This document shows positions 37,294-46,770 of a DNA stretch of 64,000 bases, piece by piece. The translations under genes were made by a program, and so were the position numbers. Source of the stretch: Mesopusillimonas faecipullorum (GTDB taxonomy: Bacteria > Pseudomonadota > Gammaproteobacteria > Burkholderiales > Burkholderiaceae_B); contig NZ_JACDXW010000002.1 in NCBI RefSeq assembly GCF_020539505.1, forward strand, positions 186,001 through 250,000. Reading direction: 5' to 3'. The notes beneath the pieces are model-generated. The model worked only from the letters and a program-made list of their open reading frames with translations, had not been told where the DNA came from and did no database searches. Every line of letters begins with the position of its first letter. Positions within the stretch are counted from its first letter, which is position 1.

Positions 37294-38871
37294 ATGCAAG
37301 TCACCCGCCAGACGCCTCGTGTGCGCCTTGTTCGTCATACTTTGCTGGCGGGTGCGCTGCTTGCCGCATTGGCAGTTGGTACAACGGCTAACGCAGCTCG
37401 TGTAGGCCATGCGCGCATGGTCTCCACGTCGGGGCAACCCTTGGCGGTCGAACTTGCTTTGCGCGAAGTCCAAGCTGGCCAGGCCGACGCCACGTCAGCC
37501 CGTGCCGCCCCCGCGCAAGCCTGGCGCGATGCGGGGCTGACGCCTCCTGTGGCCCTAGAAAGCTTGTCCTTCCAGGTGCTGCCCGGCTCGGTGGCGGGTA
37601 CGCAAGTGGTTCAGGTGCGTTCCAACGAAACTTTTCACGGCGATATCGCCGATCTGCTGCTAGACATCCGCACCGCAGGCGGGCAATTTTTGCATCAGGT
37701 CAGCGTGATGGCGCCCGATGCCCGCTCGCCCAAGGTGGCATTGGCTGCCACCAGCGCCGGGCAGGGTAGTGGCAGCGCAAGCCGGGCTGCAAATATGGCA
37801 GCCGGCACGCAAAAGGCGGGGCTTGGCGCATCGGGCCAAGACAGCATACGCGTCAAACGCGGCAATACCTTGTACAGCATTGCTCGCAGCAACGCGGTGC
37901 CGGGCGTGTCTGTGCACCAAATGATGATGGCGCTGCAAGCAATCAACCCCGAGGCCTTTATAGATGGCAACGTCAATCGGCTTAAAGCGGGCGCCACCCT
38001 GCGTTTGCCCACCGCCGACGAACTGGCCGTGCTTTCCGACGCGCAGGCTCGCCGCTTGTTCCAAGAGCAAGGCGAAGCCTTTGCCGCGTATCGCGATCGC
38101 ATCGCGGGTATGCGTGGCCAAGCTGCCAGCGGTGACGCCACGCAAGGGCAGGTAGCGGCAGAAGGCGCGGCGGCGTCTGCGCCGGTGGCTTCCGCTGCCA
38201 CCGACCAACTGGTGCTTTCGGGCAATCAGTCTGCTGCCGATGCCCGGGCCGACAACCGTTTGGCCTCGGATAAAAACATTGCTGACAGCCGCGATCGCAT
38301 CGCCGAGCTTGAAGGCAACGTTCAGGCATTAAGCCAGGCAGTCAATCAAGGCCAGGGCGGGGCGGCGGCTCAAGGCAATGGAGCAGGCGCACCAGGGGCT
38401 GCGGGCCAGGGCGATCAGGCCGCAGGCCAGCAAGCAGGGCAAGCCGGTGAAAACAGCACTCCGGCTGCCAGCGCTGGCTCTGCGCAGGACGGCACCGCCG
38501 GTACCGGGGCTAACGACGCCCCTGGCTTGCCCATAGGGCAGGCAGCAGCCGACGCTCATGCAGCAGGGGCTGCAAGCAATAATTCCAAGGTGGCCCAAAC
38601 GGGTTCACCCACGGCGCAAGACGCCGAAGCAACAGAATCGTGGTGGCAAAGGCATATGCTGGGTATCGTAACGGGCCTGTTGGCCTTGCTGGTGTTGTTG
38701 TTGGTGTGGTGGTTGCGCCGTGCCGGCGTTAATCGTGGCGATGCCGATCGCGGCGCGCCCATCACCGAAGACATGGTCAGGCAAAAGCTCGAGCAAATCG
38801 ATCTGGACCTTAACGACGATACGCCCGCTGCTGACGCTTCCCGCCGCAACGGCGGCAATAAGTCCGTTTAA
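37294..38871 (+). CDS. fimV: FimV-like LysM-domain membrane protein
   Basis: A 525-residue protein with a long N-terminal signal segment (cleavage likely at TANAA, near residue 35), a FimV-type N domain, a LysM-like peptidoglycan-binding region ([18 protein letters not shown]), an Ala/Gln/Gly-rich low-complexity region and one transmembrane helix near residues 450-472. The cytoplasmic tail is short. FimV organises polar structures and type IV pili. Compared with the Pseudomonas protein it lacks the long C-terminal TPR part, as is usual in this family's position between asd and truA in Burkholderiales. Confidence 0.8.
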   Translation: MQVTRQTPRVRLVRHTLLAGALLAALAVGTTANAARVGHARMVSTSGQPLAVELALREVQAGQADATSARAAPAQAWRDAGLTPPVALESLSFQVLPGSVAGTQVVQVRSNETFHGDIADLLLDIRTAGGQFLHQVSVMAPDARSPKVALAATSAGQGSGSASRAANMAAGTQKAGLGASGQDSIRVKRGNTLYSIARSNAVPGVSVHQMMMALQAINPEAFIDGNVNRLKAGATLRLPTADELAVLSDAQARRLFQEQGEAFAAYRDRIAGMRGQAASGDATQGQVAAEGAAASAPVASAATDQLVLSGNQSAADARADNRLASDKNIADSRDRIAELEGNVQALSQAVNQGQGGAAAQGNGAGAPGAAGQGDQAAGQQAGQAGENSTPAASAGSAQDGTAGTGANDAPGLPIGQAAADAHAAGAASNNSKVAQTGSPTAQDAEATESWWQRHMLGIVTGLLALLVLLLVWWLRRAGVNRGDADRGAPITEDMVRQKLEQIDLDLNDDTPAADASRRNGGNKSV

Positions 38872-38876
38872 ATCTT

Positions 38877-39680
38877 ATGCAACGCATTGCCCTGGGCCTG
38901 GCCTACGACGGCTCGGGCTGGCGTGGCTGGCAGACCCAGCCGGGTGGCACCGGTGTGCAAGACGCCCTGGAAGCCGCGCTGCAGCAGTTTCTGGGGCATG
39001 AGTGCCCCACGATTTGCGCGGGTCGCACCGACACCGGTGTGCATGCCTTGTCGCAAGTGGTGCATCTGGAAACCCCCAAACATCGCGAGCTGCAATCTTG
39101 GGTGCGTGGCTTGAATGCCCTGCTTCCCGACAGCGTGGCCGTGCAATGGGCGCAGCCGGTTTCCGCGGATTTTCATGCCCGTTATGGTGCGCGCTCGCGC
39201 ACCTATCTGTATGTCGTGCGTCAGGCTGCCGTGCGCTCACCCTTGTTGCGTGAACGGACGGGGTGGGTGTTTCAGCCTTTGAATCTGGAAGCCATGCAGC
39301 AAGCCGTGCTGGCTTTGCCGGGCCAGCACGATTTCAGCAGTTTCCGTTCGTCGCAATGCCAGGCGGCCAGCCCGGTGCGTACCATGACGGCGGCCAGCGT
39401 GACGCAGCAGGGGGTGTTCTACGTTTTTCGTTTCACCGCCAATGCTTTTCTGCACCACATGGTGCGCAACTTGGTGGGGGCCTTGCTGTACATAGGCATG
39501 GGCAGACAAGCCGCCCAGTGGATGGCAGAATTGCTATTGCAGCGTGACCGTCGTTTGGCCGCGCCTACGTTTTCACCTTCGGGCCTGTATCTGGCCGGTG
39601 TTGATTACGACCCGGTACATGGCCTGCCCACCGGCAATATCGAGGCAACCTGGGCTCAGCATCTGCCCTGGTTTTCTTGA
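38877..39680 (+). CDS. truA: tRNA pseudouridine(38-40) synthase
   Basis: A 267-residue pseudouridine synthase. The catalytic aspartate is in [35 protein letters not shown] and [15 protein letters not shown] are other family blocks. It modifies U38-40 in the anticodon stem-loop of tRNAs. It begins 5 bases after fimV and is followed by trpF, the standard order in this group. Confidence 0.94.
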   Translation: MQRIALGLAYDGSGWRGWQTQPGGTGVQDALEAALQQFLGHECPTICAGRTDTGVHALSQVVHLETPKHRELQSWVRGLNALLPDSVAVQWAQPVSADFHARYGARSRTYLYVVRQAAVRSPLLRERTGWVFQPLNLEAMQQAVLALPGQHDFSSFRSSQCQAASPVRTMTAASVTQQGVFYVFRFTANAFLHHMVRNLVGALLYIGMGRQAAQWMAELLLQRDRRLAAPTFSPSGLYLAGVDYDPVHGLPTGNIEATWAQHLPWFS

Positions 39681-39719
39681 GCCGCCCAGTGCGGCACCCC
39701 ATAGGTTTAGGAGTCTTAC

Positions 39720-40379
39720 ATGCGTACCCGAGTCAAAATCTGCGGCCTGACCCGCGAGGACGATATTCGTGCCGCTTGCACCTTGGGCGCAGACGCCATA
39801 GGCATGGTGTTTTACCCGCCCAGCCCGCGTCACCTGACGATAGAACGCGCCGCCCGTTTGCGCCGTGAAGTGCCGGTGTTGGTTTCTATGGTGGCTTTGT
39901 TCGTCAACCCCAGCGAAGCCGAAGTGCGCGAAGTCATCCAGCAGCTGCACCCCAACGTGTTGCAGTTTCACGGTGAAGAAACCGTAGAGTTTTGCGAGCA
40001 ATTCGGCTTGCCTTACTTCAAGGCATTTCGTGCGGGCGGGCCTGGCATGGAAACCGCGCAGGCGCTGGCACAGGCCTGCCAAGGCTTTGCCTCGGCAGCC
40101 GCCTGGCTGTTCGATAGCTATAGCACCGGTTACGGCGGCAGCGGCCTCAGTTTTGACCCAGCCCTGCTAGACGAGGTGCTGGCCTTGAAAGACACACCGC
40201 CCCTTATCATGAGCGGCGGTCTGCAAACTGTTACGGTAGGCGGGGTGATCCGCCATCTGCATCCTTACGCCGTTGATGTTTCCAGTGGCGTGGAAGAGAG
40301 CAAAGGCATTAAATCGGTAGAAAAAATCGCGGCCTTTTTACGCGCCGTGCGCGAGGCCGACGGCGCGCGCATGGGCTAG
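39720..40379 (+). CDS. trpF: Phosphoribosylanthranilate isomerase
   Basis: A 219-residue TIM-barrel enzyme of tryptophan biosynthesis. KICGLTREDDIRAA carries the catalytic cysteine; DAIGMVFYPPSPR and DVSSGVEESKGIKS are typical. In many relatives trpB and trpA follow at once. Here the next genes lie on the opposite strand and belong to an accessory catabolic set, so the trp order is broken. Confidence 0.95.
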   Translation: MRTRVKICGLTREDDIRAACTLGADAIGMVFYPPSPRHLTIERAARLRREVPVLVSMVALFVNPSEAEVREVIQQLHPNVLQFHGEETVEFCEQFGLPYFKAFRAGGPGMETAQALAQACQGFASAAAWLFDSYSTGYGGSGLSFDPALLDEVLALKDTPPLIMSGGLQTVTVGGVIRHLHPYAVDVSSGVEESKGIKSVEKIAAFLRAVREADGARMG

Positions 40380-40400
40380 CGCGCCATCTGCGTCTAAGCT

Positions 40401-41369
40401 TTAATCGTGGGCGCTGCCCACCAACTCGTTCACATCGTTGATTCCCTGGTCTAGCAAATACTGACGCAGATCCGCTATGGCGCGAGGCAGCGCCATGGGG
40501 TCAACGTAGTTGATGGTGCCAAAAGCCACAGCGCGTGCACCGGCGGCCATAAATTCCACCACATCGCGATAATCGCTGACCCCGCCCATTCCAAACAGGG
40601 GAATCTGTACGCTGCGATAAAGCTGCCACACCATATAAACCGCCATGGGCTTAATTGCCGCGCCCGACAAGGCGCCAATTTTGTTGCCGATGATGGGCTT
40701 GCGGGTTTGGTAGTCTATGCACATGGCGCGGGGCGCGTTCACCAGGGCAATCGCGTCGGCACCGGCGGCTTCCACCGCTTTGGCCACATTCACCAGAGAA
40801 GAATAATCTGGCGCCAGCTTGGCGATGACAGGTAAGCGAGTCGCCTTGCGCACGCGCGCCACCAGTCGGCTGGCGGCTGCCGGGTCATAACCAAAATCCA
40901 GGCCGCCTTGCTTCAGATTGGGGCAGGAAAGGTTAAGCTCCAGCCCGGCTAGAAAACCCAGGGCATCGCATTTTTCTACGATTTCCACGTATTCGTCTTC
41001 GGTGCGGCCAATCACGCTTTGAATCACCGGCAGCTTCAAATCGCGCAATATCTGGGCGTCTTTGGCGGCAAAGGTTTCCCAGTCATTGCTGGGAATGCCC
41101 ACCGAGCTATGCAGGCCTGCCGTTACTTCATACACCCTAGGCGCGGGGTTTCCCGGCCAACGATAGTTGCGTATGGTCTTGGGCACCAAGGCGCCCATGG
41201 TTTCCACCGGAAAAAACTGGCTAAAGTTACCATGATGGCCGTAGGTGCCCGAACCCACGGTAAGGGGGTTCTTCATGGTGATGCCGGCTATCTGCACAGC
41301 CAAAGAAGGCTGGTCATGGCCCACTTGCTCTTGGGCTTCAGGGGCGGGTGTCAAAGTGGTGTCAAGCAT
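40401..41369 (-). CDS. pyrD: Dihydroorotate dehydrogenase, class 1B catalytic subunit
   Basis: A 322-residue FMN TIM-barrel protein. The catalytic cysteine is C149 in ELNLSCPNLKQGG, and K64 (VPKT) fits the FMN-binding lysine; the C-terminal GMGGVSDYRDVVEFMAAGA binds the FMN phosphate. This is the soluble NAD-linked class 1B type, unlike the membrane quinone-linked class 2 enzyme usual for biosynthesis in proteobacteria. The electron-transfer subunit gene lies directly upstream and overlaps it by 8 bases. Its position beside asparaginase, an M20 protein and xanthine dehydrogenase genes suggests a catabolic role, for example orotate reduction, but this is inference. Confidence 0.85.
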   Translation of the reverse strand: MLDTTLTPAPEAQEQVGHDQPSLAVQIAGITMKNPLTVGSGTYGHHGNFSQFFPVETMGALVPKTIRNYRWPGNPAPRVYEVTAGLHSSVGIPSNDWETFAAKDAQILRDLKLPVIQSVIGRTEDEYVEIVEKCDALGFLAGLELNLSCPNLKQGGLDFGYDPAAASRLVARVRKATRLPVIAKLAPDYSSLVNVAKAVEAAGADAIALVNAPRAMCIDYQTRKPIIGNKIGALSGAAIKPMAVYMVWQLYRSVQIPLFGMGGVSDYRDVVEFMAAGARAVAFGTINYVDPMALPRAIADLRQYLLDQGINDVNELVGSAHD

Positions 41370-42153
41370 GAATAACCTCCCAAGTGTTGAAGACAGGGCC
41401 GTAATGGCACACTTCGCGCAGCGCGGTTTCGGGTTTGCCGCGCTCGATAGTGACGGGAATCACGCAGCCGTGGCAATCACCAAAACCACAGGCCATGTGT
41501 TGTTCCATGGCAATTTCGGCAGGTACGCCCTGGCGGCTGGCCACTTCGTTTATGGCCTTGGCCAGTCGGTTCGAACCGCATACATAAAAAGCGTCGAAGT
41601 CCAGTTCTTGGCTGAGCGCCACCAGCGGGTCGGTGACCTTGGCTTGGCTGTTTTCTTCGTCGGTATGGGTATGAACCGCAAAACCATATTCGGCGAAGAT
41701 GTCTTCAGCTACCAGGTTGTCGCGTGTGCGGGCACTAAGGTAGGCGTACACCTGAACACCACGGCGAGCGGCTTCGTCTACCAAAGTAGGCAGGGCGGCG
41801 ATGCCGATGCCACGGCCCACCACGGCAATACGTTTGGCATGTTCGGGCAGGCTGAAGCCCTGGCCCAATGGCCCGATCAGGTCGCACAAGCCTCCGGCAT
41901 GCAAGGTTTCCTTCATCAAACGGGTGCCTTCACCTATGACTTTGTAGGCCACTTGCAGGCGACGGCGGTCTTCGCTGATGCGGTACACGCTAAAGGGACG
42001 GCGCAGATAAGGCGTCAGGTTGTCGCCGATACGGATATTGACGAACTGCCCCGGCTTGAGAGCGCTCGCCATGCTGGGGCACTCCACCTCTAGCAGCCAG
42101 TAGTCTCCGGTGAGATGTCTATTGAAGACGATAGGTGCGGTAAGTTGTTCCAT
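41362..42153 (-). CDS. pyrK: Dihydroorotate dehydrogenase electron transfer subunit (PyrK-like)
   Basis: A 263-residue ferredoxin-reductase-like protein. RRPFSVY (51-57) binds FAD, VVGRGIGIAALP (111-122) is the NAD-binding segment, and C222, C227, C230 and C249 provide the [2Fe-2S] ligands (MACGFGDCHGC and VCHYG). It passes electrons between NAD(H) and the FMN of the class 1B catalytic subunit encoded next to it. A TGTATCC motif shared with other promoters of this cluster lies about 30 bases before its start. Confidence 0.87.
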   Translation of the reverse strand: MEQLTAPIVFNRHLTGDYWLLEVECPSMASALKPGQFVNIRIGDNLTPYLRRPFSVYRISEDRRRLQVAYKVIGEGTRLMKETLHAGGLCDLIGPLGQGFSLPEHAKRIAVVGRGIGIAALPTLVDEAARRGVQVYAYLSARTRDNLVAEDIFAEYGFAVHTHTDEENSQAKVTDPLVALSQELDFDAFYVCGSNRLAKAINEVASRQGVPAEIAMEQHMACGFGDCHGCVIPVTIERGKPETALREVCHYGPVFNTWEVIHA

Positions 42154-42177
42154 GCTCTCTCCAAGAATAAATTGGAT

Positions 42178-42190
42178 TTTTGTATCCAGT
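42178..42190 (-). promoter_or_regulatory. Candidate GntR operator before pyrK-pyrD
   Basis: On the minus strand it reads ACTGGATACAAAA, matching the TGGATAC core seen at 45143-45160 and 45394-45412. With the ATTGGAT at 42171-42177 it also forms a loose inverted repeat TGGAT-N6-ATCCA. Confidence 0.45.
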
Positions 42191-42218
42191 ACAGCTTAAA
42201 AAAAGAGGCTCAAGGCGC

Positions 42219-43247
42219 TTAGGGCGTCACTTCTCCCACTAAAGGGGTCTGTATGCTGGCTTGCCATTGTGCGCTTTCAGCCAGCAAGCCTTGCGTGCTT
42301 AGATAATGCAGCTTGGCAAAAGCTGCGGCGGGTGTGAGGTCTAGGCCGGCAATAACACCTTGTTGTGCAAAGGCTTGGCCGGACTCATAAACACCCAGAT
42401 CTTTAACGGCGGCGTAGGGGCATTGCGATACCGCCACCACCGGCGTGCCGGCATGGTGCAATTGACCCAAAGCCGTGCAGAGCTGGCGGTTGATGCTGGG
42501 GCCTGCCCCTATGCCATACATTTCAAGCACCAGGCCTTGCGGGTGGGCCTGGCCCACGGCCTGTACGACCGAAGCGGGAATACCGGGGTAAAGGCGCAGC
42601 AGGCCCACGCTGGCACTGATGCCGTTTAATTTGGGTGCGGCGCTAATCGCCTGTTTGGGCAGCAAATACTGCCCATGCAGTGTTGCGTGGCGGCGTGTGT
42701 CGCCTAAAACCGGCCAATGCGGTGAGGCAAAGCCTTCATCGGGTGACGGCCCCAGTTTGACCACACGATTGCCGCGCAGCAGTTGGCCGCCAAAACAAAG
42801 AGCCACCTCGTGCAAATCGCTTAACAGCGCGCAGCGCAAGGCCGCCAGCAAATTGGCGGGGGCATCGCTATATTGCACCCCAAGCGGCAGTTGCGAAGCG
42901 GTGATCACCACCGGGCGGCCAAACCCCTGCATCAGAAAAGACAAGAAGCTGGCGGCGTAAGCCAGCGTGTCGGTGCCATGCAAAATAACGGCGCCATCGA
43001 TGCGATCTTGCCAGCGCCACAAAATTTGCGCCTGGGCGTACCAGTCGCCGGCTTGCGCATTGGCGCTGTCAAGCAAAGGCGCCATGCTTTCCACATGCCA
43101 ACGGTGCGGCCGCAGATCGTCGTACTGGGCGGTTTGTTCGGCCACGTAATCGGGCAGGGCGGCGCCCGGCACATACCCCCGGCTGCTGGGCACCATGCCT
43201 ATGGTGCCGCCTGCATAAAGCACGAGGATGCGGCGCGGCGTATTCAT
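42219..43247 (-). CDS. ansA: Asparaginase (type I-like)
   Basis: A 342-residue L-asparaginase-family amidohydrolase. The two catalytic threonine segments are YAGGTIG near the N terminus and LHGTDTLAY near residue 90. No signal peptide is present, so a cytoplasmic AnsA-type enzyme is expected. It would hydrolyse asparagine or a related amide to release ammonia. Its start overlaps the upstream GntR stop by 4 bases. The company of nucleobase genes leaves open an unusual amide substrate. Confidence 0.85.
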   Translation of the reverse strand: MNTPRRILVLYAGGTIGMVPSSRGYVPGAALPDYVAEQTAQYDDLRPHRWHVESMAPLLDSANAQAGDWYAQAQILWRWQDRIDGAVILHGTDTLAYAASFLSFLMQGFGRPVVITASQLPLGVQYSDAPANLLAALRCALLSDLHEVALCFGGQLLRGNRVVKLGPSPDEGFASPHWPVLGDTRRHATLHGQYLLPKQAISAAPKLNGISASVGLLRLYPGIPASVVQAVGQAHPQGLVLEMYGIGAGPSINRQLCTALGQLHHAGTPVVAVSQCPYAAVKDLGVYESGQAFAQQGVIAGLDLTPAAAFAKLHYLSTQGLLAESAQWQASIQTPLVGEVTP

Positions 43248-43954
43248 GCCAGTTCTGCCACTTTGGCTACGTTGATCAGTGCGTGGCCGCGTACGATTTG
43301 TTCGAGCAGGGTAGGGTCTTTGTGCTCGATGGCGCTAAGAATTTTTTGATGCTCTGAACCGTTGATTTCCATCTCGCGGCTTTGCGCGTAATAGCGCCGG
43401 TAATACGGCAGCAGCATCAGGCGCATACGCTCGGTCTGTTGCAGCAGCAAAGCACGCTGGCTTAAAGACGTTAAATAGTTGTGGAATTCGTCGTGCAAGG
43501 CCATCCAGGTGCCCAAGGAATCCACCGCTTTAAGCATTTTGCGGCGCAGGTGGTCTAGCTCTTCGAGTTCGTTGGGGCCGATATTGGGTAAGGCCAGGCG
43601 CGCGGCCAAGCCTTCCAGCACGGCCCGCATCTCTATCAGTTGGGTGACCTCGGATTGCGAGTACTTGGCCACCGCTGCACCGCGGTTGGCAAAAATGGTC
43701 ACGACACCTGCGCCTTCAAGACTGCGCAGGGCGTCGCGCACCGGCATGCGGCTGATACCCAATGCATCGGCAATGGTTTCAGAAGGCACGCGCATGCCCG
43801 GCGTCAGTTCGCCGGACAAAATACCGTTCAAAATATACTGATACGCCTGTTCGACCGGTGAAAGGGTGCGATCAATAGGCGTCGGAACAGTGCTCGGCGC
43901 AGGCCGCCCGGTGGGGCGAAGGGTAGGCTGAGATGGAGTAGCTATTGAATTCAT
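43244..43954 (-). CDS. GntR-family regulator (FCD subfamily)
   Basis: A 236-residue regulator with an N-terminal winged helix (GELTPGMRVPSETIADALG and ISRMPVRDALRSLEGAG) and a C-terminal helical FCD ligand-binding domain with histidines in ALHDEFHNYL and HALINVA that may bind metal. The ATG at 43954 overlaps the upstream M20 stop in ATGA; an ATG at 43975 is possible. It is embedded in the M20-GntR-asparaginase operon, so it is the likely local regulator of the nucleobase cluster. Its ligand is unknown. Confidence 0.85.
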   Translation of the reverse strand: MNSIATPSQPTLRPTGRPAPSTVPTPIDRTLSPVEQAYQYILNGILSGELTPGMRVPSETIADALGISRMPVRDALRSLEGAGVVTIFANRGAAVAKYSQSEVTQLIEMRAVLEGLAARLALPNIGPNELEELDHLRRKMLKAVDSLGTWMALHDEFHNYLTSLSQRALLLQQTERMRLMLLPYYRRYYAQSREMEINGSEHQKILSAIEHKDPTLLEQIVRGHALINVAKVAELA

Positions 43955-45120
43955 GCGCTGGGGCCCGATAGGCATTCTTCTATCAAAGCGTAATATACCT
44001 TAGAGATTTTTACCAAATCTTCGACCAGCACGTGTTCTTCGCTGGAATGAAACTGATGCACTTCGCCCGGCCCCAGCATCACTGCGGGTATGCCGTCGCG
44101 GCTGAAGTAACCGGCATCCAGCGCAAAATTGCAATAAAAACTGGGGGCCTCTTGGCCGGTCACCTGGCGATAGGCTTGATCCAGGTGCTTAAAGAAGGGG
44201 CTGTCGGTAGACAACTCGTTGGGATACATGACCGGCCCTAATTCGAAAGCAGCCTTCCAGGGTTCGGGTATGTGCAGCGCTTCTTGAATGGCAGACAAGG
44301 CTTCTTGCGGCTCTTCGCCGGGCAAGAGGCGCCTATCGTAGGTGACGCGCACAGTATCGGGCACGGTGTGCGTGGCGCGTGGGCTGCTGGAAACAGCAGT
44401 GGGCGTTAGCGTAGCCGGGCCGAAAGCGGGGTGTTCGGGCACGCCTAAATCCAGGGACTCAAACTGTGTGATCACCCGGCAGGCCCCGGCAATGGCGTTG
44501 ATGCCCTCCCAGGGAACCGAGCTATGCGAGGTTTTACCAGCCACGATGACGTCAAAATCTATGCGGCCCTTGTTGCCTATGGCCACTTTGCTGTCGGTGC
44601 CTATGCATACCACGGCGTACTGGGGTGGGGCAGGCAAGCGTTTCATGACGCTGGCAAGGGCGTCGTGGCGACCGGTTTCGCCTGCCGTCAGCAAGGTAAA
44701 TATCAAGCGCCCTTGCAATTGACCATGCGCCAAAGCTTGTTCGATAGCGCCTATGGCCGCGGTCAGGGCGGTTTTCTGTTCGGCCACGCCACGCCCACGC
44801 ACCGCTTGGCCGCGTGGCGTGTCGATAAGTTCGGCGGTAAAGGGATTTTGCATACGGGCGGCCGGATGCGTCATGGCATAGCCCACAAACATCAAAGAGC
44901 GCCCGGTGTCGGCAGGCCCGATGGCTGCGATCACGTTGCCCATCTCGTCGAATTCGATTTCCAAGCCCAAAGCTTTCAGCTTGGGGGCTGCGCATTCCCG
45001 GATAAAAGCCTGGACTTCAGGGTCGCTTTCTTGCAGGTCGGTTTGCTGACTGGGAAAGCGCACAAAAGTTTGCAGCAGCGGAACCAGGGAGGCGGCTTCT
45101 GTGGGGCTGATATTCGGCAT
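43951..45120 (-). CDS. M20-family peptidase/deacylase-like protein with altered metal site
   Basis: A 389-residue protein of the M20/ArgE/YgeY fold. Conserved parts include the dimerisation-domain region GKTSHSSVPWEGINAI and the C-terminal QFHSSEEHV. The usual first metal site GHxDxxP reads GYAMTHP (Y81, M83), the bridging aspartate is E114 in GRGVAEQK, and the EE pair reads AGETG (E148, T149). Thus two or three ordinary zinc ligands are replaced. The protein may use another metal, have a different reaction, or be regulatory. YgeY of Escherichia coli, also beside xanthine dehydrogenase genes, shares the GRGxxDQ-type segment. Substrate unknown. Confidence 0.75.
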   Translation of the reverse strand: MPNISPTEAASLVPLLQTFVRFPSQQTDLQESDPEVQAFIRECAAPKLKALGLEIEFDEMGNVIAAIGPADTGRSLMFVGYAMTHPAARMQNPFTAELIDTPRGQAVRGRGVAEQKTALTAAIGAIEQALAHGQLQGRLIFTLLTAGETGRHDALASVMKRLPAPPQYAVVCIGTDSKVAIGNKGRIDFDVIVAGKTSHSSVPWEGINAIAGACRVITQFESLDLGVPEHPAFGPATLTPTAVSSSPRATHTVPDTVRVTYDRRLLPGEEPQEALSAIQEALHIPEPWKAAFELGPVMYPNELSTDSPFFKHLDQAYRQVTGQEAPSFYCNFALDAGYFSRDGIPAVMLGPGEVHQFHSSEEHVLVEDLVKISKVYYALIEECLSGPSA

Positions 45121-45469
45121 GATGTCTCCTGATGTTTATTGAATTGGATACAAAGATACAGCAAAACCTATTCTAGCGTCAAAGGTGATTTTCCGTTACC
45201 CAGGTGAAAATCCAGTGCCTGAGTTCTTTATCAACGCTTAAAATGAGATGAAAAGACAAGGTAAAAACACAAATACCATTGATAAACAACATAAAACATA
45301 GAGATGGAAAGAGTTTTCAGGGTGTGAAATAAAAATAGGAAAGCGCCTGCTATCAAATAATTTCCTATCGATTACCCTAATCCATGATCCATCATATTGG
45401 ATACGATGATACTATTTTTCCCGTTCTGCCGTTATTTTGCGGCTGGATATGAACCTTCGGAGATCGTGA
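45121..45469. promoter_or_regulatory. Divergent control region between the M20 gene and the MFS transporter gene
   Basis: A 349-base AT-rich intergenic region. It contains the TGGATAC motif twice, ATTGGATACAAAGATACA at 45143-45160 close to the M20 gene and ATTGGATACGATGATAC at about 45396-45412 before the MFS gene. No reading frame in it looks like a gene. It probably houses both divergent promoters of the cluster. Confidence 0.55.
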
Positions 45470-46750
45470 ATGGGAACGGTGAATCAAACCAAGCTGCCGA
45501 CAGCTTCGGACGAAAGGGTGGGGGTACTGGATTTCTATGGCGACATGACGCCCAAAACACGCAAGGCGTTCTGGGCGTGTTCGGCGGGGTTTGCGCTAGA
45601 CGCCATGGACTTCATGATGTTTCCGCTGCTCATAGGCACGCTGATTGCGCTGTGGGGCATGGATGGCGCCACAGCGGGCGGTATTGCCACTATCTCTCTG
45701 TGGTCTAGCGCCGTCGGCGGTTGGTTGGGAGGCTTCTTGTCGGATCGCGTGGGGCGCGTACGCACCATGCAAATCACGGTGTTGCTGTTTTCGGTGGGCA
45801 GCTTGCTTTCGGGTTTCGCGCAAAGCCCCGAGCAACTGGCTATTTACCGAGCCTTGCTGGGTATCGGTTTTGGCGGTGAAGCCGCAGTAGCTGCCGTCAC
45901 CTTGTCCGAAGCGGTCAGCGCCAAGTACCGTGGCCGGGTCATGGGTTTTTATGCTTCCAGCTATGCAGTCGGTTGGGCCATTGCCGTGTTGGCGCAATTG
46001 CTCACTTTTTATCTGTTCGAGCCCGAAATCGCCTGGCGCGTCATGTTTTTCATCGGTGCACTGCCTGCCATCTTGATTTTCTACATCCGTCGTCACGTCG
46101 AAGAGCCTGCCATTGCTGCGCGCGCCAAGCGCGAACAGGGCCGGCCATCGTTAATGGGTATTTTTACCAACGGCAATCTGCGCAGCACCATACTAGGCTC
46201 CTTGCTTTCCATAGGGGCGCAGGGTGGTTTTTACTCGCTCATGATCTGGATGCCGCAGTTTCTGCGCGCCGAACGCAATATCTCGGTCATAGGTTCTACG
46301 CCTTATTTATTGGTGGTCATCTTCGGCGCCTTTCTCGGTTATGTCACAGGGGGTTGGCTTTCCGACCGCATGGGCAGGCGTTTTGTCTTCATAGGCTCGT
46401 CTATTTTGGCTGCCTCGCTGGCCTATGTTTATACCCATATTCCTCAGTTGTCCGACAACATTATGTTGCTCATCGGCTTTCCACTGGGTTTTGTGGCCAG
46501 TTCTTATTATTCGGCGGTGCTGCCTTGCCTGAACGAGCTTTTTCCCACCTCGGTGCGGGGTTCGGGGGTGGGCTTTACCTATAACGCCGGTCGCGCAGTG
46601 GGCGGTTTGTTCCCCTTCTTGGTGGGTGCCTTTACTGCCACCATGCCGCTTTCCAGCGCCATCTGCCTGTTCGCATTGATATCGTATGGTTTGTTGCTGG
46701 TCACGGCCTTATTCATAGGTGAAACCAACGGCACCGAGTTGCGAGCTTAA
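45470..46750 (+). CDS. MFS transporter (aromatic/organic acid-type)
   Basis: A 426-residue major facilitator with twelve predicted helices. The loop motif GGFLSDRVGRVR after helix 2 and its counterpart GGWLSDRMGRRF after helix 8 identify the superfamily, and the N-terminal CSAGFALDAMDFMMFP fits the organic-acid/aromatic-acid (AAHS) or metabolite-proton symport branches. CGGAG lies 7 bases before ATG 45470. It is the first gene of the plus-strand arm and is followed by xdhA, so the likely cargo is a nucleobase or related acid. Confidence 0.85.
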   Translation: MGTVNQTKLPTASDERVGVLDFYGDMTPKTRKAFWACSAGFALDAMDFMMFPLLIGTLIALWGMDGATAGGIATISLWSSAVGGWLGGFLSDRVGRVRTMQITVLLFSVGSLLSGFAQSPEQLAIYRALLGIGFGGEAAVAAVTLSEAVSAKYRGRVMGFYASSYAVGWAIAVLAQLLTFYLFEPEIAWRVMFFIGALPAILIFYIRRHVEEPAIAARAKREQGRPSLMGIFTNGNLRSTILGSLLSIGAQGGFYSLMIWMPQFLRAERNISVIGSTPYLLVVIFGAFLGYVTGGWLSDRMGRRFVFIGSSILAASLAYVYTHIPQLSDNIMLLIGFPLGFVASSYYSAVLPCLNELFPTSVRGSGVGFTYNAGRAVGGLFPFLVGAFTATMPLSSAICLFALISYGLLLVTALFIGETNGTELRA

Positions 46751-46770
46751 GATTCCTTTCAGGAGCACAC

